A stretch of DNA of 51,238 nt, taken from assembly GCA_019636845.1 (NCBI GenBank), contig JAHBWV010000002.1, positions 99,655 to 150,892 on the forward strand. Reading direction: 5' to 3'. This document shows, piece after piece, positions 33,251-42,777 of the stretch (its first letter is position 1; each line of letters starts with the position of its first letter). The position numbers and the translations under genes were made by a program. Below the pieces are notes generated by a model, which was given only the letters and a program-made list of their open reading frames with translations, ran no database searches and was not told the DNA's origin. The stretch is from Phycisphaeraceae bacterium (GTDB taxonomy: Bacteria; Planctomycetota; Phycisphaerae; Phycisphaerales; UBA1924).

Positions 33251-34069
33251 ATGCGCATCATCGCGGGCGAGTACCGCTCCAGAAAGCTCCAGTCTCCCCC
33301 AGAGAAATCCATGACGCGGCCGATCCCCGATCGTGTCAAGGAGTCTCTCTTCAACATCCTCCGGGGACACTTCGAGGATGCCCACATCCTCGACTGCTTC
33401 GCCGGCACCGGCTCTGTCGGGCTCGAAGCCCTCTCGCGCGGCGCGGCGTACTGCACCTTCGTCGAACGCGACCGCGAGGTCGCGCGCGTGCTCGAAGAGA
33501 ACATCCGCACGCTCGGCTGCCGCGACCGTTGCCAGGTTGTTGTCGGCGATGCGCTCGGCGTGGCCTGCCTGGCGCGTCTCCCCGAGCCGGTGCACGTCGC
33601 GTTCTTCGATCCGCCTTACGCCGTCGTCACCAACGATCTCGGCTGGCGTCGCACCAGAGACCAGCTCGCGCGCGCCATCGCGCATCTCGAAGAGGGCGGG
33701 TATCTCGTCCATCGCACGCCCTGGCCATTCGTCGAAGCGATTGAGCCGCGCAACGCCGAGGCGGAAGACGAGCCGGAGACCGAGCGCGACGACCGCACGT
33801 TGCCAGGAGCCGGCCAGACAGGGCGACGCACGAAGGGTCATCGATCGCGCCGCGAGCCACCACCCGAGATGCCCCCGATCGAGCTCTCGATCGACCTCTC
33901 GGATCCGAGCGCGGACGCCGCGCTCGAGGCCTTTGAGGAGGAACTCGCGCGGGCGACTGGCCAAGCCCCGCGCAACGAGATCGATCTCTCCATCCCAGGG
34001 GCCATCGGTCCGGAGACCCACGTCTACGGCACGACCGCGCTCCACCTCTATCAGGCCGCGCCGCGCTGA
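33251..34069 (+). CDS. rsmD: 16S rRNA (guanine(966)-N(2))-methyltransferase RsmD
   Basis: A 272-residue SAM-dependent methyltransferase of the small-subunit rRNA. It starts MRIIAGEYRSRKLQSP at 33251, followed by the RsmD motif RPIPDRVKESLFNIL, the SAM loop DCFAGTGSVGLEALSRGA and the catalytic FFDPPY. Typical RsmD has about 190 residues. Here about 95 charged residues (EDEPETERDDRTLPGAG ... IELSIDLSDPSADAALEAFE) are inserted before the final strand THVYGTTALHLYQ. It lies 33 bp after the NrtS-like gene. Confidence 0.9.
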   Translation: MRIIAGEYRSRKLQSPPEKSMTRPIPDRVKESLFNILRGHFEDAHILDCFAGTGSVGLEALSRGAAYCTFVERDREVARVLEENIRTLGCRDRCQVVVGDALGVACLARLPEPVHVAFFDPPYAVVTNDLGWRRTRDQLARAIAHLEEGGYLVHRTPWPFVEAIEPRNAEAEDEPETERDDRTLPGAGQTGRRTKGHRSRREPPPEMPPIELSIDLSDPSADAALEAFEEELARATGQAPRNEIDLSIPGAIGPETHVYGTTALHLYQAAPR

Positions 34070-34106
34070 GCCCGACACCCCGACTTCCTCCTATCCTCTC
34101 CGTTCC

Positions 34107-35570
34107 ATGACCCACCACACCAACGACGCGCCCCTGATGCTGGGCGTCAGCGGCTGCCGCGGCATTGTCGGCGCCTCGCTCACCCACGACGTCGCGGCCC
34201 GGTACGCCGGTGCCTTCGCCGGCTGGCTCCGCGAATCACTGGGTGAGCATCTTGCGGGTCGTCGCCCGCGTGTGGTGCTTGCACGCGATGGGCGAGCGGG
34301 GTGCCAGATGATCCACGCCGCCGCGCTCGCGGGGCTGACCTCGGCCGGGTGCGATGTGATCGACCTGGGTGTGGCGATGACGCCCACGGCGGGCGTGCTG
34401 ACGGATGCGAGGAACGCCGATGCCGCGATGATCCTGACGGCGAGCCACAACCCGCAGGAGTGGAATGGTCTGAAGGCCCTCGTGCGTTCTGCGGCGCTTT
34501 CGGACCCGCTGGCGATCGACGCCTGCGCCCCCGACGCGACGACCGCTTCGAAGATCGTGGAGCGGTTCCAACGGAACGCGCCCAAGCTCGACGCCGTCGC
34601 GTGGGACCGGATCGGCTCGATCGCGATCGACCAGACCGCGACCGACACGCACGTCGAGACCGTCATCCGCGCGCTGGACGAGATCGGGCTGGCCGTGACA
34701 ACGAAGGATCGGCACTATCGCGTCGTGGTTGATTCGGTGAACGGCTCCGGCGCGCCGGGCGCGCTCGCCCTGCTGGAGCGGCTGGGCTGTTCCGAGATCA
34801 TCCAGTTGCACGGCGAGCCCACAGGCATCTTCCCGCACACACCCGAGCCGACACGCGAGAACCTCACAGGGCTCGCGGCTGCGACCGCCGAGCGCCATGC
34901 CATCGTCGGCTTCGCGCAAGACCCCGACGCCGATCGACTCGCGATCATCGATGCCGATGGTGCTTATATCGGCGAGGAGTACACGCTGGTGCTGGGTGCG
35001 CTGGCGGTGCTCGGCTCGATGGGTGAGGATGCAAAGGGCGCGGTGATCTGCACCAACTTGTCCACCAGCCGCATGATCGATGATGTGGCGGCAAAGCACG
35101 GGGCACGCGTCGTCAGAACAGCGGTGGGGGAGGCGAACGTGGTCGCGGCGATGAAGCAGCACCGGGCTGTCATGGGGGGCGAAGGAAACGGGGGCGTGAT
35201 CTGGCCCCGGGTGACGTATGTGCGGGACTCGCTCGCGGCGATGGCCCTGACGCTCGGCCTGCTCGCGAGCGAGGATCGGTCGCTCGCGGCGATCGTCGCC
35301 GATGTGCCGCGCTACGCGATCGAGAAGCGGAAGGTGGATCTGGCATCGAAGGAGGCCGCGCGCCCCGCGATCGAGAAGATCACCAAGGCGTACGCGTCGG
35401 AGTCGATTGACCTTCAGGACGGCGTGCGTGTGGACTGGGTTGATCGGCGCGCGTGGCTGCACGTTCGAGCGAGCAACACCGAGCCGATCATGCGCCTGAT
35501 TGCCGAGGCACCGACGGAGCACGAGGCGAAGAAGGTCTTGGACGAGGCGGCGCGTGTCATTGCCGGGTGA
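34107..35570 (+). CDS. Phosphoglucosamine/phosphohexose mutase
   Basis: A 487-residue alpha-D-phosphohexomutase. It interconverts hexose 1- and 6-phosphates (GlmM- or ManB-type; which sugar is unclear). It starts MTHHTNDAPLMLGVSGCRGI at 34107. Motifs: phosphoserine loop TASHNPQEWNGLK, metal-binding DPDADRLAIID, sugar-binding GEGNGGVIWP, and phosphate-binding RASNTEPIMRLIAEA. All four domains are present. It follows rsmD by 37 bp on the same strand and is likely in the same operon. If GlmM, it makes glucosamine-1-phosphate for cell-envelope precursors. Confidence 0.88.
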   Translation: MTHHTNDAPLMLGVSGCRGIVGASLTHDVAARYAGAFAGWLRESLGEHLAGRRPRVVLARDGRAGCQMIHAAALAGLTSAGCDVIDLGVAMTPTAGVLTDARNADAAMILTASHNPQEWNGLKALVRSAALSDPLAIDACAPDATTASKIVERFQRNAPKLDAVAWDRIGSIAIDQTATDTHVETVIRALDEIGLAVTTKDRHYRVVVDSVNGSGAPGALALLERLGCSEIIQLHGEPTGIFPHTPEPTRENLTGLAAATAERHAIVGFAQDPDADRLAIIDADGAYIGEEYTLVLGALAVLGSMGEDAKGAVICTNLSTSRMIDDVAAKHGARVVRTAVGEANVVAAMKQHRAVMGGEGNGGVIWPRVTYVRDSLAAMALTLGLLASEDRSLAAIVADVPRYAIEKRKVDLASKEAARPAIEKITKAYASESIDLQDGVRVDWVDRRAWLHVRASNTEPIMRLIAEAPTEHEAKKVLDEAARVIAG

Positions 35571-35624
35571 GCGGACTATTTTGAGCATAGTCGCCAGTAT
35601 CAGTATGTTGGTATCATTCGAACG

Positions 35625-36236
35625 ATGGGCATTTTTGATCGCTTTCGCCGACAGAACAAGGCTATCGAGTTGCTTCGAGTTCGTGTGAAGAGCGATCACT
35701 CTGGAACAATGTGGGTCGAGTTCGAGCCACAGAGGGCAGACTTGCAGGACGCCGAGTACCTGTTTCTTCCGCTTTGCTACACAGGGAAAGTGCTCTTCAA
35801 CTTTGACCCTCGCGACTCGAGCATGCAGTTGGCCGCGTCCATGCTCATCCGGCTCTTGCGCCGCTGCCTAGATGCCGGTCTGGATAGCGGGACAAATCTG
35901 TTTGAGCATTGCGAACTTGACGACGTAGTCCAGTACTCTCGCATGCCAGGGCAGCGGTTGGTGTGGGAAGCCGATATCCGATTGTCATGGACCGGGATAA
36001 CAAATCGAGGGATCAAGACCCACTTCCCCTTGTCCACCACAACACAGCTAAGCGTTTTTTCCGTGATCGCGATACTGCAGGCATGTTTGCATGCGATGGA
36101 CGAGGCAGGGCAATCACTCTGTCACGACGCATTTGAGTTCCTCGTCGCACAATACGAATCCGGTGCCGACTATTCGGATCCCATAGTTGGCCAAAGTCTC
36201 CCGCGGCTTGCGTACATGCATGCGATATCTGGTTGA
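35625..36236 (+). CDS. Hypothetical cytoplasmic protein, low-GC
   Basis: A 203-residue protein starting MGIFDRFRRQNKAIELLRVR. No signal peptide, no recognised motif. Features include WVEFEPQRADLQDAEYLFLP and SVFSVIAILQACLHAMDEAG. Its GC content (near 50% by eye) is clearly lower than its neighbours, and it lies between an operon end and tRNA-Ile, so horizontal acquisition is possible. It resembles the size and character of candidate immunity proteins in the toxin array, but no partner toxin is nearby. Confidence 0.65.
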   Translation: MGIFDRFRRQNKAIELLRVRVKSDHSGTMWVEFEPQRADLQDAEYLFLPLCYTGKVLFNFDPRDSSMQLAASMLIRLLRRCLDAGLDSGTNLFEHCELDDVVQYSRMPGQRLVWEADIRLSWTGITNRGIKTHFPLSTTTQLSVFSVIAILQACLHAMDEAGQSLCHDAFEFLVAQYESGADYSDPIVGQSLPRLAYMHAISG

Positions 36237-36307
36237 GCCGCTCCTGAATGGCGAAAGCATCGGCACCTCAAGCTACTGCGTCGCTCGCGGTCATGAAGAG
36301 ATGAACA

Positions 36308-36336
36308 AACAACGCCGACCCGTGTGGGCCGGCGTT
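36308..36336 (-). terminator. Terminator after tRNA-Ile
   Basis: An 11-bp stem (AACGCCGACCC/GGGCCGGCGTT, one G-U on the minus strand) with a four-base loop is followed by GTTTGTTC on the minus strand, about 25 bp past the tRNA. Confidence 0.75.
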
Positions 36337-36358
36337 CGTCCTTCTTCGATCATCGAAA

Positions 36359-36432
<74 letters not shown>

Positions 36433-36610
36433 GTCCTACAAGGACTTGCGGCGGCTGCCGCGTGCCCTGTGCCCGGCCGCGCTGGCGGCAGGGCCGAAAG
36501 TATACCCCTCGCCTCTCGCACCTTCCCGTCTGCGGTTCACGACCTCGCGGTCAAGCGTGCCCCGTATCGGCTCGGAGAGCCGATCGATCCAAGAACAGAG
36601 AGAACCCGAG

Positions 36611-36647
36611 CCAAAGAAGAACCCGAGGGGGAGGCCCCTCGGGTTCT
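36611..36647 (-). terminator. Terminator of the metalloprotease gene
   Basis: A 13-bp stem AGAACCCGAGGGG/CCCCTCGGGTTCT with a four-base loop at 36618-36647 is followed on the minus strand by TCTTTGG. It lies about 50 bp past the gene end at 36695. Confidence 0.85.
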
Positions 36648-36694
36648 TGGAAGCTCGACCGGCCGTGTCTGTCGGCCGGGGTTGGTGCTTGGGA

Positions 36695-39600
36695 TTACTT
36701 GGGCTTCTCGGCCTCCTGGCCGAACATGATCACGCGGGGGGCCCCGCCACCGATCCTGTCCGCGTTGTAGATGAACTGCGCGTCGAGCGCCTTCTCGATG
36801 CGGAGCGCGGTCTCCGAGAGGTGGGCCCGTGTGTAGGTGTCGAGCCCAGCCCGCCCGGAGGCGGCCTTGAGCTTCTCGCCCATCTCGCGGAGCTTGGCCG
36901 TCGCCAGCGTGGCGATCGTCCTCGACGCCGGAGAGGCGACCGAGCCGGGCATGGAGAGATTGATGAGGCGTTCGACGTGCTCGCGCTGCAGGTTCCGCCT
37001 GAGCGAGGAGATCATCGGAGTGCGATCGGTGTAGGGGCCGGCACCGGGCGACTCGACCTCGGACCAGATCGCGGCCGACACCGTGCTGAGCACCTCGGGG
37101 AGCGTGATCATGTCCTTGTCGGCGGTGATGCGCTGCTCGTTGTCGAAGACGCGCTGCAGCGTGATCGGGTTCATCAGCATCGTGAGCACCGACGCCTGCA
37201 CGCCGATGATGCGGTCATGCACGGGGTAGGGGACATCCTCGATGCCGGAGATCCCGCCGCCCCCGTCGAGCCACTTGTCCAGCGACATCTTGGTGAGCAG
37301 TTCGGGCGTGAGGCCGAAGGCCTCGTCGTAGAAGGCGTTGTCGATGACGAACTTCAGTGCCGCCCGCTGGCGTTCGGCCGGAACGGGCACCACCGGATCG
37401 CGTCCGTTGGGATCGCCCTTCTTGTCACGGTGGATGAAGCTCCCGCCCACCCAGTTGGCCATCATCGAGAGCATCTGCGTCTGAGTCCCGAGCGTGATGC
37501 CGTACCCGCGCCGGGCCTTGGACCACGAATCGCCGTCCTTCACGAACTTCGAGATGATGTCGGCACGCTGCTGCTTCGTCAGACGCATGCGGCTGTTCGC
37601 GAACTCGAGCGGATCGGACCCGAGGTCGTACCGCCTGGCCAGCGGATCGGAGCCCCACGTGTCCTCGTCGGTCGCGTACACCAGCTCGGGCTCGGCGACG
37701 CGCTCGAGCACCTTCTTCGGATCTCCGAAGCCGTACCCGTACTCGATCACCCACATGTCGTACGGGCCGACGGCGATCGGCGTGTAATCCCCCTGCACCT
37801 CGCCGTCACCCATGTTGATGTTGACCGGCGTGTAGTCCATCACCGAGCCGACCCACGTCCGCTTGCCCTTGAACTCCTCGCTGTTGATCTGCGACATCGA
37901 GTAGATCGACGACGACTTGAAGTTGTGGCGCAGCCCGAGCGTGTGCCCGACCTCGTGCGCGACAAGATCGGCAAGCGCCGGACCGACGAACCACTCGGGG
38001 ATCCCGTCGAGCAGATCCTCGTCCTTCTTCTTGGTCTCACGCTTGGGCTCTTCCTTCGCGGGCTCTGCTGCGGGGGTCTCCGGCTCGGGCTCCGCGCCCA
38101 TCAGCGCGAGCACCTCGGGGGGAAGCTCCTTCCCCTCGGCCTTGGCCGCGGCGATCCGCGCCTTGATCAGCTCGCGGACCTCGGGCGGCAGATCGTCGAT
38201 GGACTGCTTGGGTTTCTCCTGGGGTTGGCTCGAGAGCGAACCCTCCAGTTCCATCTGCATCCGCATGAGCGACATATCGAAGGCCTTGCCGACACCCGCC
38301 ATGCACATCCCGTTCATCTGGATGTTCGTGCCGATCAGCCCGTCGAACTCGTCGTCGCCGTACATGGTTGCGTCAACGTTGCCGATCGGGTGCCCGCCAT
38401 AGGCGAGGATGCCGCGCCGCGCCCGCTCCTGAAGCATGCGATCCTGCTCCGCCGGGTGCGCGAACCTGACTCTGGGATCCCACGCGGGATTCCCCTCGAG
38501 CCACGAGAGCAGATCGGGGCTGAAGCCCTCCATCGCCATCTGGGGCAGATACTCGTTGGCCTGGTACCAGAAGACGCGGATCCAGCCGTCCGTCAGCACG
38601 ATGTCGGCGTCGATGATCTCGCCCGTCATCGGGTTCACGCGGCTCGGCCCGATCGCCGTCGAGATGTCGTTGGACAGCCAGCGGATGAAGTTGTACCGCA
38701 CATCCTCCGGGTCCTTCTCCATGTGGGCCCCGGTCGCCGCGTCCTGGTACAGCACCTGGATCGCGTCCTTGATGCCGATCTGCTCGAACGCCTGGTTCCA
38801 GTACTCCGTGCCCTCCTTCACCCAGCGGCGATACCGGATCGGCACCGTGTGCTCGACATAGAAAATAATCGGTCGCTTCGGCGGAGAGAGACGCCGACTC
38901 GGATCTGCCTTCTCAAGGTGCCAGCGGTTCGCGTACCGCACCCACTTGTCCGCCTCCTTGAACTTGCCGAGGTCGCGATACGCCGTCGTGAAGTACCCGA
39001 CCCGCTCGTCCGCCACGCGGGGCTTGAACGCGGGGTTGTCCTTGAGCAGACTGACCGAGTAATGGAACCGCTTGAGCAGGCCGCCCGCGACGGGCACCTC
39101 GATCTCGATCTCCATGTTCTCGGGGAAGGTCTTGGCGGTGCGAATCGTCGCGAGACGCGCGTTGGCACCGGCCATCGCGTTGCCGAAGAACCGCGACCCC
39201 TCGCCGACGAGGAGGTTGTCAAGATCGATCACCGGCTGCCCGCTCGGGCCCATCGCAAGGATCGGAACATCCACCAGCACCCGGTCGGTGAAGATGTTGT
39301 TGACCGACGACTTGGACTCCTGATCCCCCGTCGAGCGCGTGTCGGTGTTCGGTGCCACAAGCGCGATCCGATCGCCATAGCGCTTCCAATAGACATAGCG
39401 CGAGGAGCCCTGCAGCCCCGCCCAGATGTCGCCGCCGGAGACGGTCATCGCGATGAAGTGTCTCTGACGCTCCCATCCTCGCGGCAGCTCGGCGATCAGC
39501 TGCTGGTCGCGGTCGCGACGCCAGAGCCGGAAGAGGGGCGTATCCCCCTGCACAGAAGATGTCACCTCGACGAAATCCTTCGAGACCTCAGCGAACGGCT

Positions 39601-39793
39601 TCAGGTCGCCCTCGGAGCCGCCGCCACCCGGACGCCCGGATGTCATCAACTGCCGTATCTGGTCCGGTGAGGGAATCTCGGCGCCGTCCGGACGATCTCC
39701 GCCCGCGTCCTGTCCGTAGGCGGGGAGAGAGGCGACCAGAACGCCGCCGATCATGGTCACCAGACAGCGTCGGAGAAGAGAGCGATTCGTCAT
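36695..39793 (-). CDS. Secreted zinc metalloprotease (metzincin-type, DUF5117/DUF4953-like)
   Basis: A 1032-residue exported protease. AGGAG lies eight bases upstream of the ATG at 39793. The signal peptide is MTNRSLLRRCLVTMIGGVLV to about residue 28. The zinc site HEVGHTLGLRHNF (about residue 614) has the full HExxHxxGxxH, and SVMDYTPVN downstream is the Met-turn. N-terminal markers LFRLWRRDRDQQLIAELP and FYVEHTVPIRYRRWVKEGTE, and the length, match the large bacterial zinc-dependent metalloprotease family with DUF5117 and DUF5118-type N-termini. A charged Pro/Glu/Lys linker (about residues 540-600) precedes the catalytic site. It probably degrades external protein. Confidence 0.88.
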   Translation of the reverse strand: MTNRSLLRRCLVTMIGGVLVASLPAYGQDAGGDRPDGAEIPSPDQIRQLMTSGRPGGGGSEGDLKPFAEVSKDFVEVTSSVQGDTPLFRLWRRDRDQQLIAELPRGWERQRHFIAMTVSGGDIWAGLQGSSRYVYWKRYGDRIALVAPNTDTRSTGDQESKSSVNNIFTDRVLVDVPILAMGPSGQPVIDLDNLLVGEGSRFFGNAMAGANARLATIRTAKTFPENMEIEIEVPVAGGLLKRFHYSVSLLKDNPAFKPRVADERVGYFTTAYRDLGKFKEADKWVRYANRWHLEKADPSRRLSPPKRPIIFYVEHTVPIRYRRWVKEGTEYWNQAFEQIGIKDAIQVLYQDAATGAHMEKDPEDVRYNFIRWLSNDISTAIGPSRVNPMTGEIIDADIVLTDGWIRVFWYQANEYLPQMAMEGFSPDLLSWLEGNPAWDPRVRFAHPAEQDRMLQERARRGILAYGGHPIGNVDATMYGDDEFDGLIGTNIQMNGMCMAGVGKAFDMSLMRMQMELEGSLSSQPQEKPKQSIDDLPPEVRELIKARIAAAKAEGKELPPEVLALMGAEPEPETPAAEPAKEEPKRETKKKDEDLLDGIPEWFVGPALADLVAHEVGHTLGLRHNFKSSSIYSMSQINSEEFKGKRTWVGSVMDYTPVNINMGDGEVQGDYTPIAVGPYDMWVIEYGYGFGDPKKVLERVAEPELVYATDEDTWGSDPLARRYDLGSDPLEFANSRMRLTKQQRADIISKFVKDGDSWSKARRGYGITLGTQTQMLSMMANWVGGSFIHRDKKGDPNGRDPVVPVPAERQRAALKFVIDNAFYDEAFGLTPELLTKMSLDKWLDGGGGISGIEDVPYPVHDRIIGVQASVLTMLMNPITLQRVFDNEQRITADKDMITLPEVLSTVSAAIWSEVESPGAGPYTDRTPMISSLRRNLQREHVERLINLSMPGSVASPASRTIATLATAKLREMGEKLKAASGRAGLDTYTRAHLSETALRIEKALDAQFIYNADRIGGGAPRVIMFGQEAEKPK

Positions 39794-39899
39794 GATGCGT
39801 GCTCCTGAGGATCGAACAAAGCCGAGAGATCGATCAGTTGAGTCGATGAGGCGTCATTGGTCAAGCCCGGACCCGTGAAGAGGCAGAAACCCGAACCCC

Positions 39900-40916
39900 T
39901 CACAGCGGGCGATCCGCGATGAAGGCAATAGCGATGGTCACGGCGACAAACGCGACGCCCGCGACCTGGAAGGCCCTGTCGCCTATCGCCAGTTCCGTGG
40001 GGTCGTCATAGTCGCCCCGCTCGACCAGCACGATACACCGAAGCAGCCCGTAAGTTGCGGGCAACATCGTCAGCCACAAGAGGTTGAAGCCGACCGTGTA
40101 GAGCCCGCTTCGGGCCTGCACATACCCCGCATACGTCACCAGTGCCGCCACCCCCGTCACCACCACCGACATCCGCAGCAGGTCATCCGTATAGACCGAT
40201 TGCACGGCACGAGACCGCGACACATCCCCGCCCTCGCGCGTACGCCGCTCACCCAGCCGCTTGGCGAACGCCAGAAACATGCTGACGAACAGCGTGCAGT
40301 TCAGGAGCCACGTCGAGGGCTCGATCCCCGCCGCGGCACACCCGCCCAGCACCCGAAGCACGAACCCGATCGCCAGACTCACAACGTCAGCAATAATGTG
40401 GTGCTTGAACAGATAGGTATACGCCGTCACGTTCGCGATATACGCGAGGATCGCAAGCCCGGTCCACATCGCCGCCGCACCCGGCGCGACCGCGAGCAGA
40501 CCCCCAACAGCCCCCGCCGTACCCAGCAACAACACCGCCGCAAACACCCACGCCGCCCCCACAGAGATCGCTCCCGAAGCGACCGGCCTGCGGCACTTCC
40601 TCGGATGGTTCTTGTCCGCCTCGCGGTCACGGATGTCGTTCACCACATAACACGCGCTCGAACCCAGCCCGAACCCGAGAAACGCCAGCCCGACCGCACC
40701 CCAGTTGATCGCGCTCCCATCCACCGCACCATACACCGGCCCGACCAGAACAAACACCCCCTTGCCCCATTGGTGCAGTCGCGCAAGTTTCAGGTAGTTC
40801 CGAAACGCTGAACGCTGTGGGCCTGAAGGAGGTGAGGAGTGGGGGGATGCACGGCCGGGGACTCCGCCTCGCTCGGGCGGCATGTCTGCGGCTGTATGTC
40901 CCTGCGTGTCGTGCAT
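39900..40916 (-). CDS. UbiA-family prenyltransferase (decaprenyl-phosphate phosphoribosyltransferase-like)
   Basis: A 338-residue integral membrane enzyme with about eight hydrophobic helices. The start at 40916 has no clear Shine-Dalgarno; 40883 is an alternative. The motif NDIRDREADKNHPRKCRRPV is the Asp-rich site of UbiA enzymes, and its NHPRKCRRP form resembles decaprenyl-phosphate phosphoribosyltransferase rather than quinone or heme UbiA. The second site is probably YTDDLLRMSVVVTG. Such enzymes join phosphoribose to a polyprenyl phosphate for cell-envelope polysaccharide. The substrate is inferred only. Confidence 0.8.
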   Translation of the reverse strand: MHDTQGHTAADMPPERGGVPGRASPHSSPPSGPQRSAFRNYLKLARLHQWGKGVFVLVGPVYGAVDGSAINWGAVGLAFLGFGLGSSACYVVNDIRDREADKNHPRKCRRPVASGAISVGAAWVFAAVLLLGTAGAVGGLLAVAPGAAAMWTGLAILAYIANVTAYTYLFKHHIIADVVSLAIGFVLRVLGGCAAAGIEPSTWLLNCTLFVSMFLAFAKRLGERRTREGGDVSRSRAVQSVYTDDLLRMSVVVTGVAALVTYAGYVQARSGLYTVGFNLLWLTMLPATYGLLRCIVLVERGDYDDPTELAIGDRAFQVAGVAFVAVTIAIAFIADRPL

Positions 40917-41109
40917 GTCGCGCTGGTCTCGGGTGCTGGTCGAGTCGCGAAGTGTACATAGGTTCTGCGGGCCGGGACGCTCAGACCACCGAGCTCTCTC
41001 GGCCCGTGCCGATCTCGAACATTCGACATGCTCGCCGGTTGTGATGACACGCCGATCGCTCCCTCGCGCGCGCGGATCAGCACACGCGCAACGAGCAGCA
41101 CCAGAACGC

Positions 41110-42717
41110 TCATCCCTCGAACGCCCGCTCCGCGAGGTCGATCGCCCGCGCCAAGGCCGCCGCTTTGTTCACCGTCTCCATGAACTCGGGCTCCGGCTTG
41201 GAGTCCGCCACGATCCCGCCCGAGGCCTGCAGGTGATAGATCCACGCTCCATCCGCGCGGCGCATCGCCGTCGGCACCACCATCGTCCGCAGCGTCAGCG
41301 CGATATCCATGTTCCCGTCCAGCCCGACATACCCCATGCCCCCGCCGTACGGCCCGCGCCGCACCGGCTCCAACTCATCGATGATCTGCATCGCCCGGAT
41401 CTTCGGCGCGCCCGAGATCGTCCCGACAGGCAACGCCGCACGCAGCGCGTCCCAGCAGTCCAGCCCCTCGCGCAACGTCCCCGTCACCGTTGAAGAGATG
41501 TGCATGACATGGCTGTACCGCTCGACCTCCATCACCGCTTCCAGCGCGATCGAGCCCGGAACCGCGACCCGCCCCACGTCGTTCCTTCCGAGATCCACCA
41601 GCATGATGTGCTCGGCCCGCTCCTTCTCATCCGCCAGCAACTCCCGCTCCAGCGCGAGATCCTCTTCCGGTGTCGCCCCACGCTTCCGCGTCCCCGCCAG
41701 TGGACGGTTCGTCACCGTCGCCTCGTTCTCCTTCGCCCTCACGCGGCACAGAATCTCCGGGCTCGACGCCACCAGGATGCACCCCTCCGCCTGCAAATAC
41801 ACCATGTACGGGCTCGGGTTCACCGCCCGCAGCGAGCGATACACGTCGAACGGATCGACGCGGCTCACCCGCTCGAAACGCTGCCCCAGCACCACCTGGA
41901 AGATGTCCCCCGCCCTGATGTACTCCATCGCCCTCGACAGCATCCTGGCGTGCTCATCGCGCGTCATGTTCGACGGCAGCGGCAAGACCTGTGTCTCGCG
42001 CGAGACCCGCCCCGCAGGCAGGGGCTTCGTGTGCCGCTGGATCTCGTCGATCCTGCGCTCCAGCTTCGCGATCGCGCGCGTGTACGCCTCCTCGACATCA
42101 TCGTCCGGCGCGACCATCGCCATCTGCACGACGTGCACCAGCTTGTCCACGTGATCGAACACCACCACGCCGTCATAGAACGCAAAGTGCAGGTCCGGCA
42201 GGTTGCGATCGTCGCGCGGCGCGCTCTGCCATCCGAGTTTCTCCGGCTCGGCGTAACGCACGGTGTCATACCCCGCGAAGCCGACCCACCCCCCGAGGAA
42301 GCACGCCGGCAGCCCGTGCCGCGCCCCCGACGCCGCGGGCATCACCAGCGACACCATCCCGCTCATGCGGCGCATCGCATCCAGCGGGTCCGCCCCGGCG
42401 TGCGTCGTCACGTTCGTGCGTCCCGTCGAGAGATCGCGAACCGTCACCCTGTCCGCGAACGCCACGACGTCATGGATCGGCTGCGCCCCGAGGATCGAGT
42501 ACCGCCCCTGACGCTCGCCACCCTCCACCGACTCCAAAAGGAACGACGGCGCGGTCCGCTGGTCCGGCGCGACAAGCCGCCGATACGCCAGCACCGGCGT
42601 CAACTGGTCCGCGAGCAACGCCTCCGTCAACGGGACAGCCAGCGTCACGTCCGGAGCCCGCGACACCCGCGCCTCACGAACCACACCCGCAAACTCGCCC
42701 GCGCTCAGGTTCGGCAT
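41110..42717 (-). CDS. trpE: Anthranilate synthase component I
   Basis: A 535-residue enzyme converting chorismate and ammonia or glutamine-derived ammonia to anthranilate, the first step of tryptophan synthesis. The N-terminal part has the SFLLES segment (SFLLESVEGGERQGRYSILG) that binds Trp in feedback inhibition. The chorismate-binding C-terminal part has DIFQVVLGQRF, SPEILCRV, PLAGTRKRG, HIMLVDLGRNDVGRV, PVGTISGAPKIRAMQIID and YGGGMGYVGLDG. Length and all motifs are normal for TrpE rather than PabB. No trpG is adjacent in the window. The last bases overlap a possible small ATG frame that is not supported. Confidence 0.95.
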   Translation of the reverse strand: MPNLSAGEFAGVVREARVSRAPDVTLAVPLTEALLADQLTPVLAYRRLVAPDQRTAPSFLLESVEGGERQGRYSILGAQPIHDVVAFADRVTVRDLSTGRTNVTTHAGADPLDAMRRMSGMVSLVMPAASGARHGLPACFLGGWVGFAGYDTVRYAEPEKLGWQSAPRDDRNLPDLHFAFYDGVVVFDHVDKLVHVVQMAMVAPDDDVEEAYTRAIAKLERRIDEIQRHTKPLPAGRVSRETQVLPLPSNMTRDEHARMLSRAMEYIRAGDIFQVVLGQRFERVSRVDPFDVYRSLRAVNPSPYMVYLQAEGCILVASSPEILCRVRAKENEATVTNRPLAGTRKRGATPEEDLALERELLADEKERAEHIMLVDLGRNDVGRVAVPGSIALEAVMEVERYSHVMHISSTVTGTLREGLDCWDALRAALPVGTISGAPKIRAMQIIDELEPVRRGPYGGGMGYVGLDGNMDIALTLRTMVVPTAMRRADGAWIYHLQASGGIVADSKPEPEFMETVNKAAALARAIDLAERAFEG

Positions 42718-42777
42718 CGAGGCCCAGTGTACGCAACGCCCCGGCAGCGCCGCCCCATCGCACAGGTACGATCACCC

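Noticed and set aside
36446..39670. 1074-codon plus-strand frame
   Set aside because: Antisense to the metalloprotease gene, which has a signal peptide, ribosome-binding site, zinc motif and terminator.
40790..41113. Small minus-strand frame starting with ATGA at the trpE stop
   Set aside because: It overlaps the start of the UbiA-family gene, has low-complexity composition and no family pattern; the coupling could be chance.
41500..42777. 5' extension of the secreted protein frame at 42778
   Set aside because: Antisense to trpE; the signal peptide begins at 42778.
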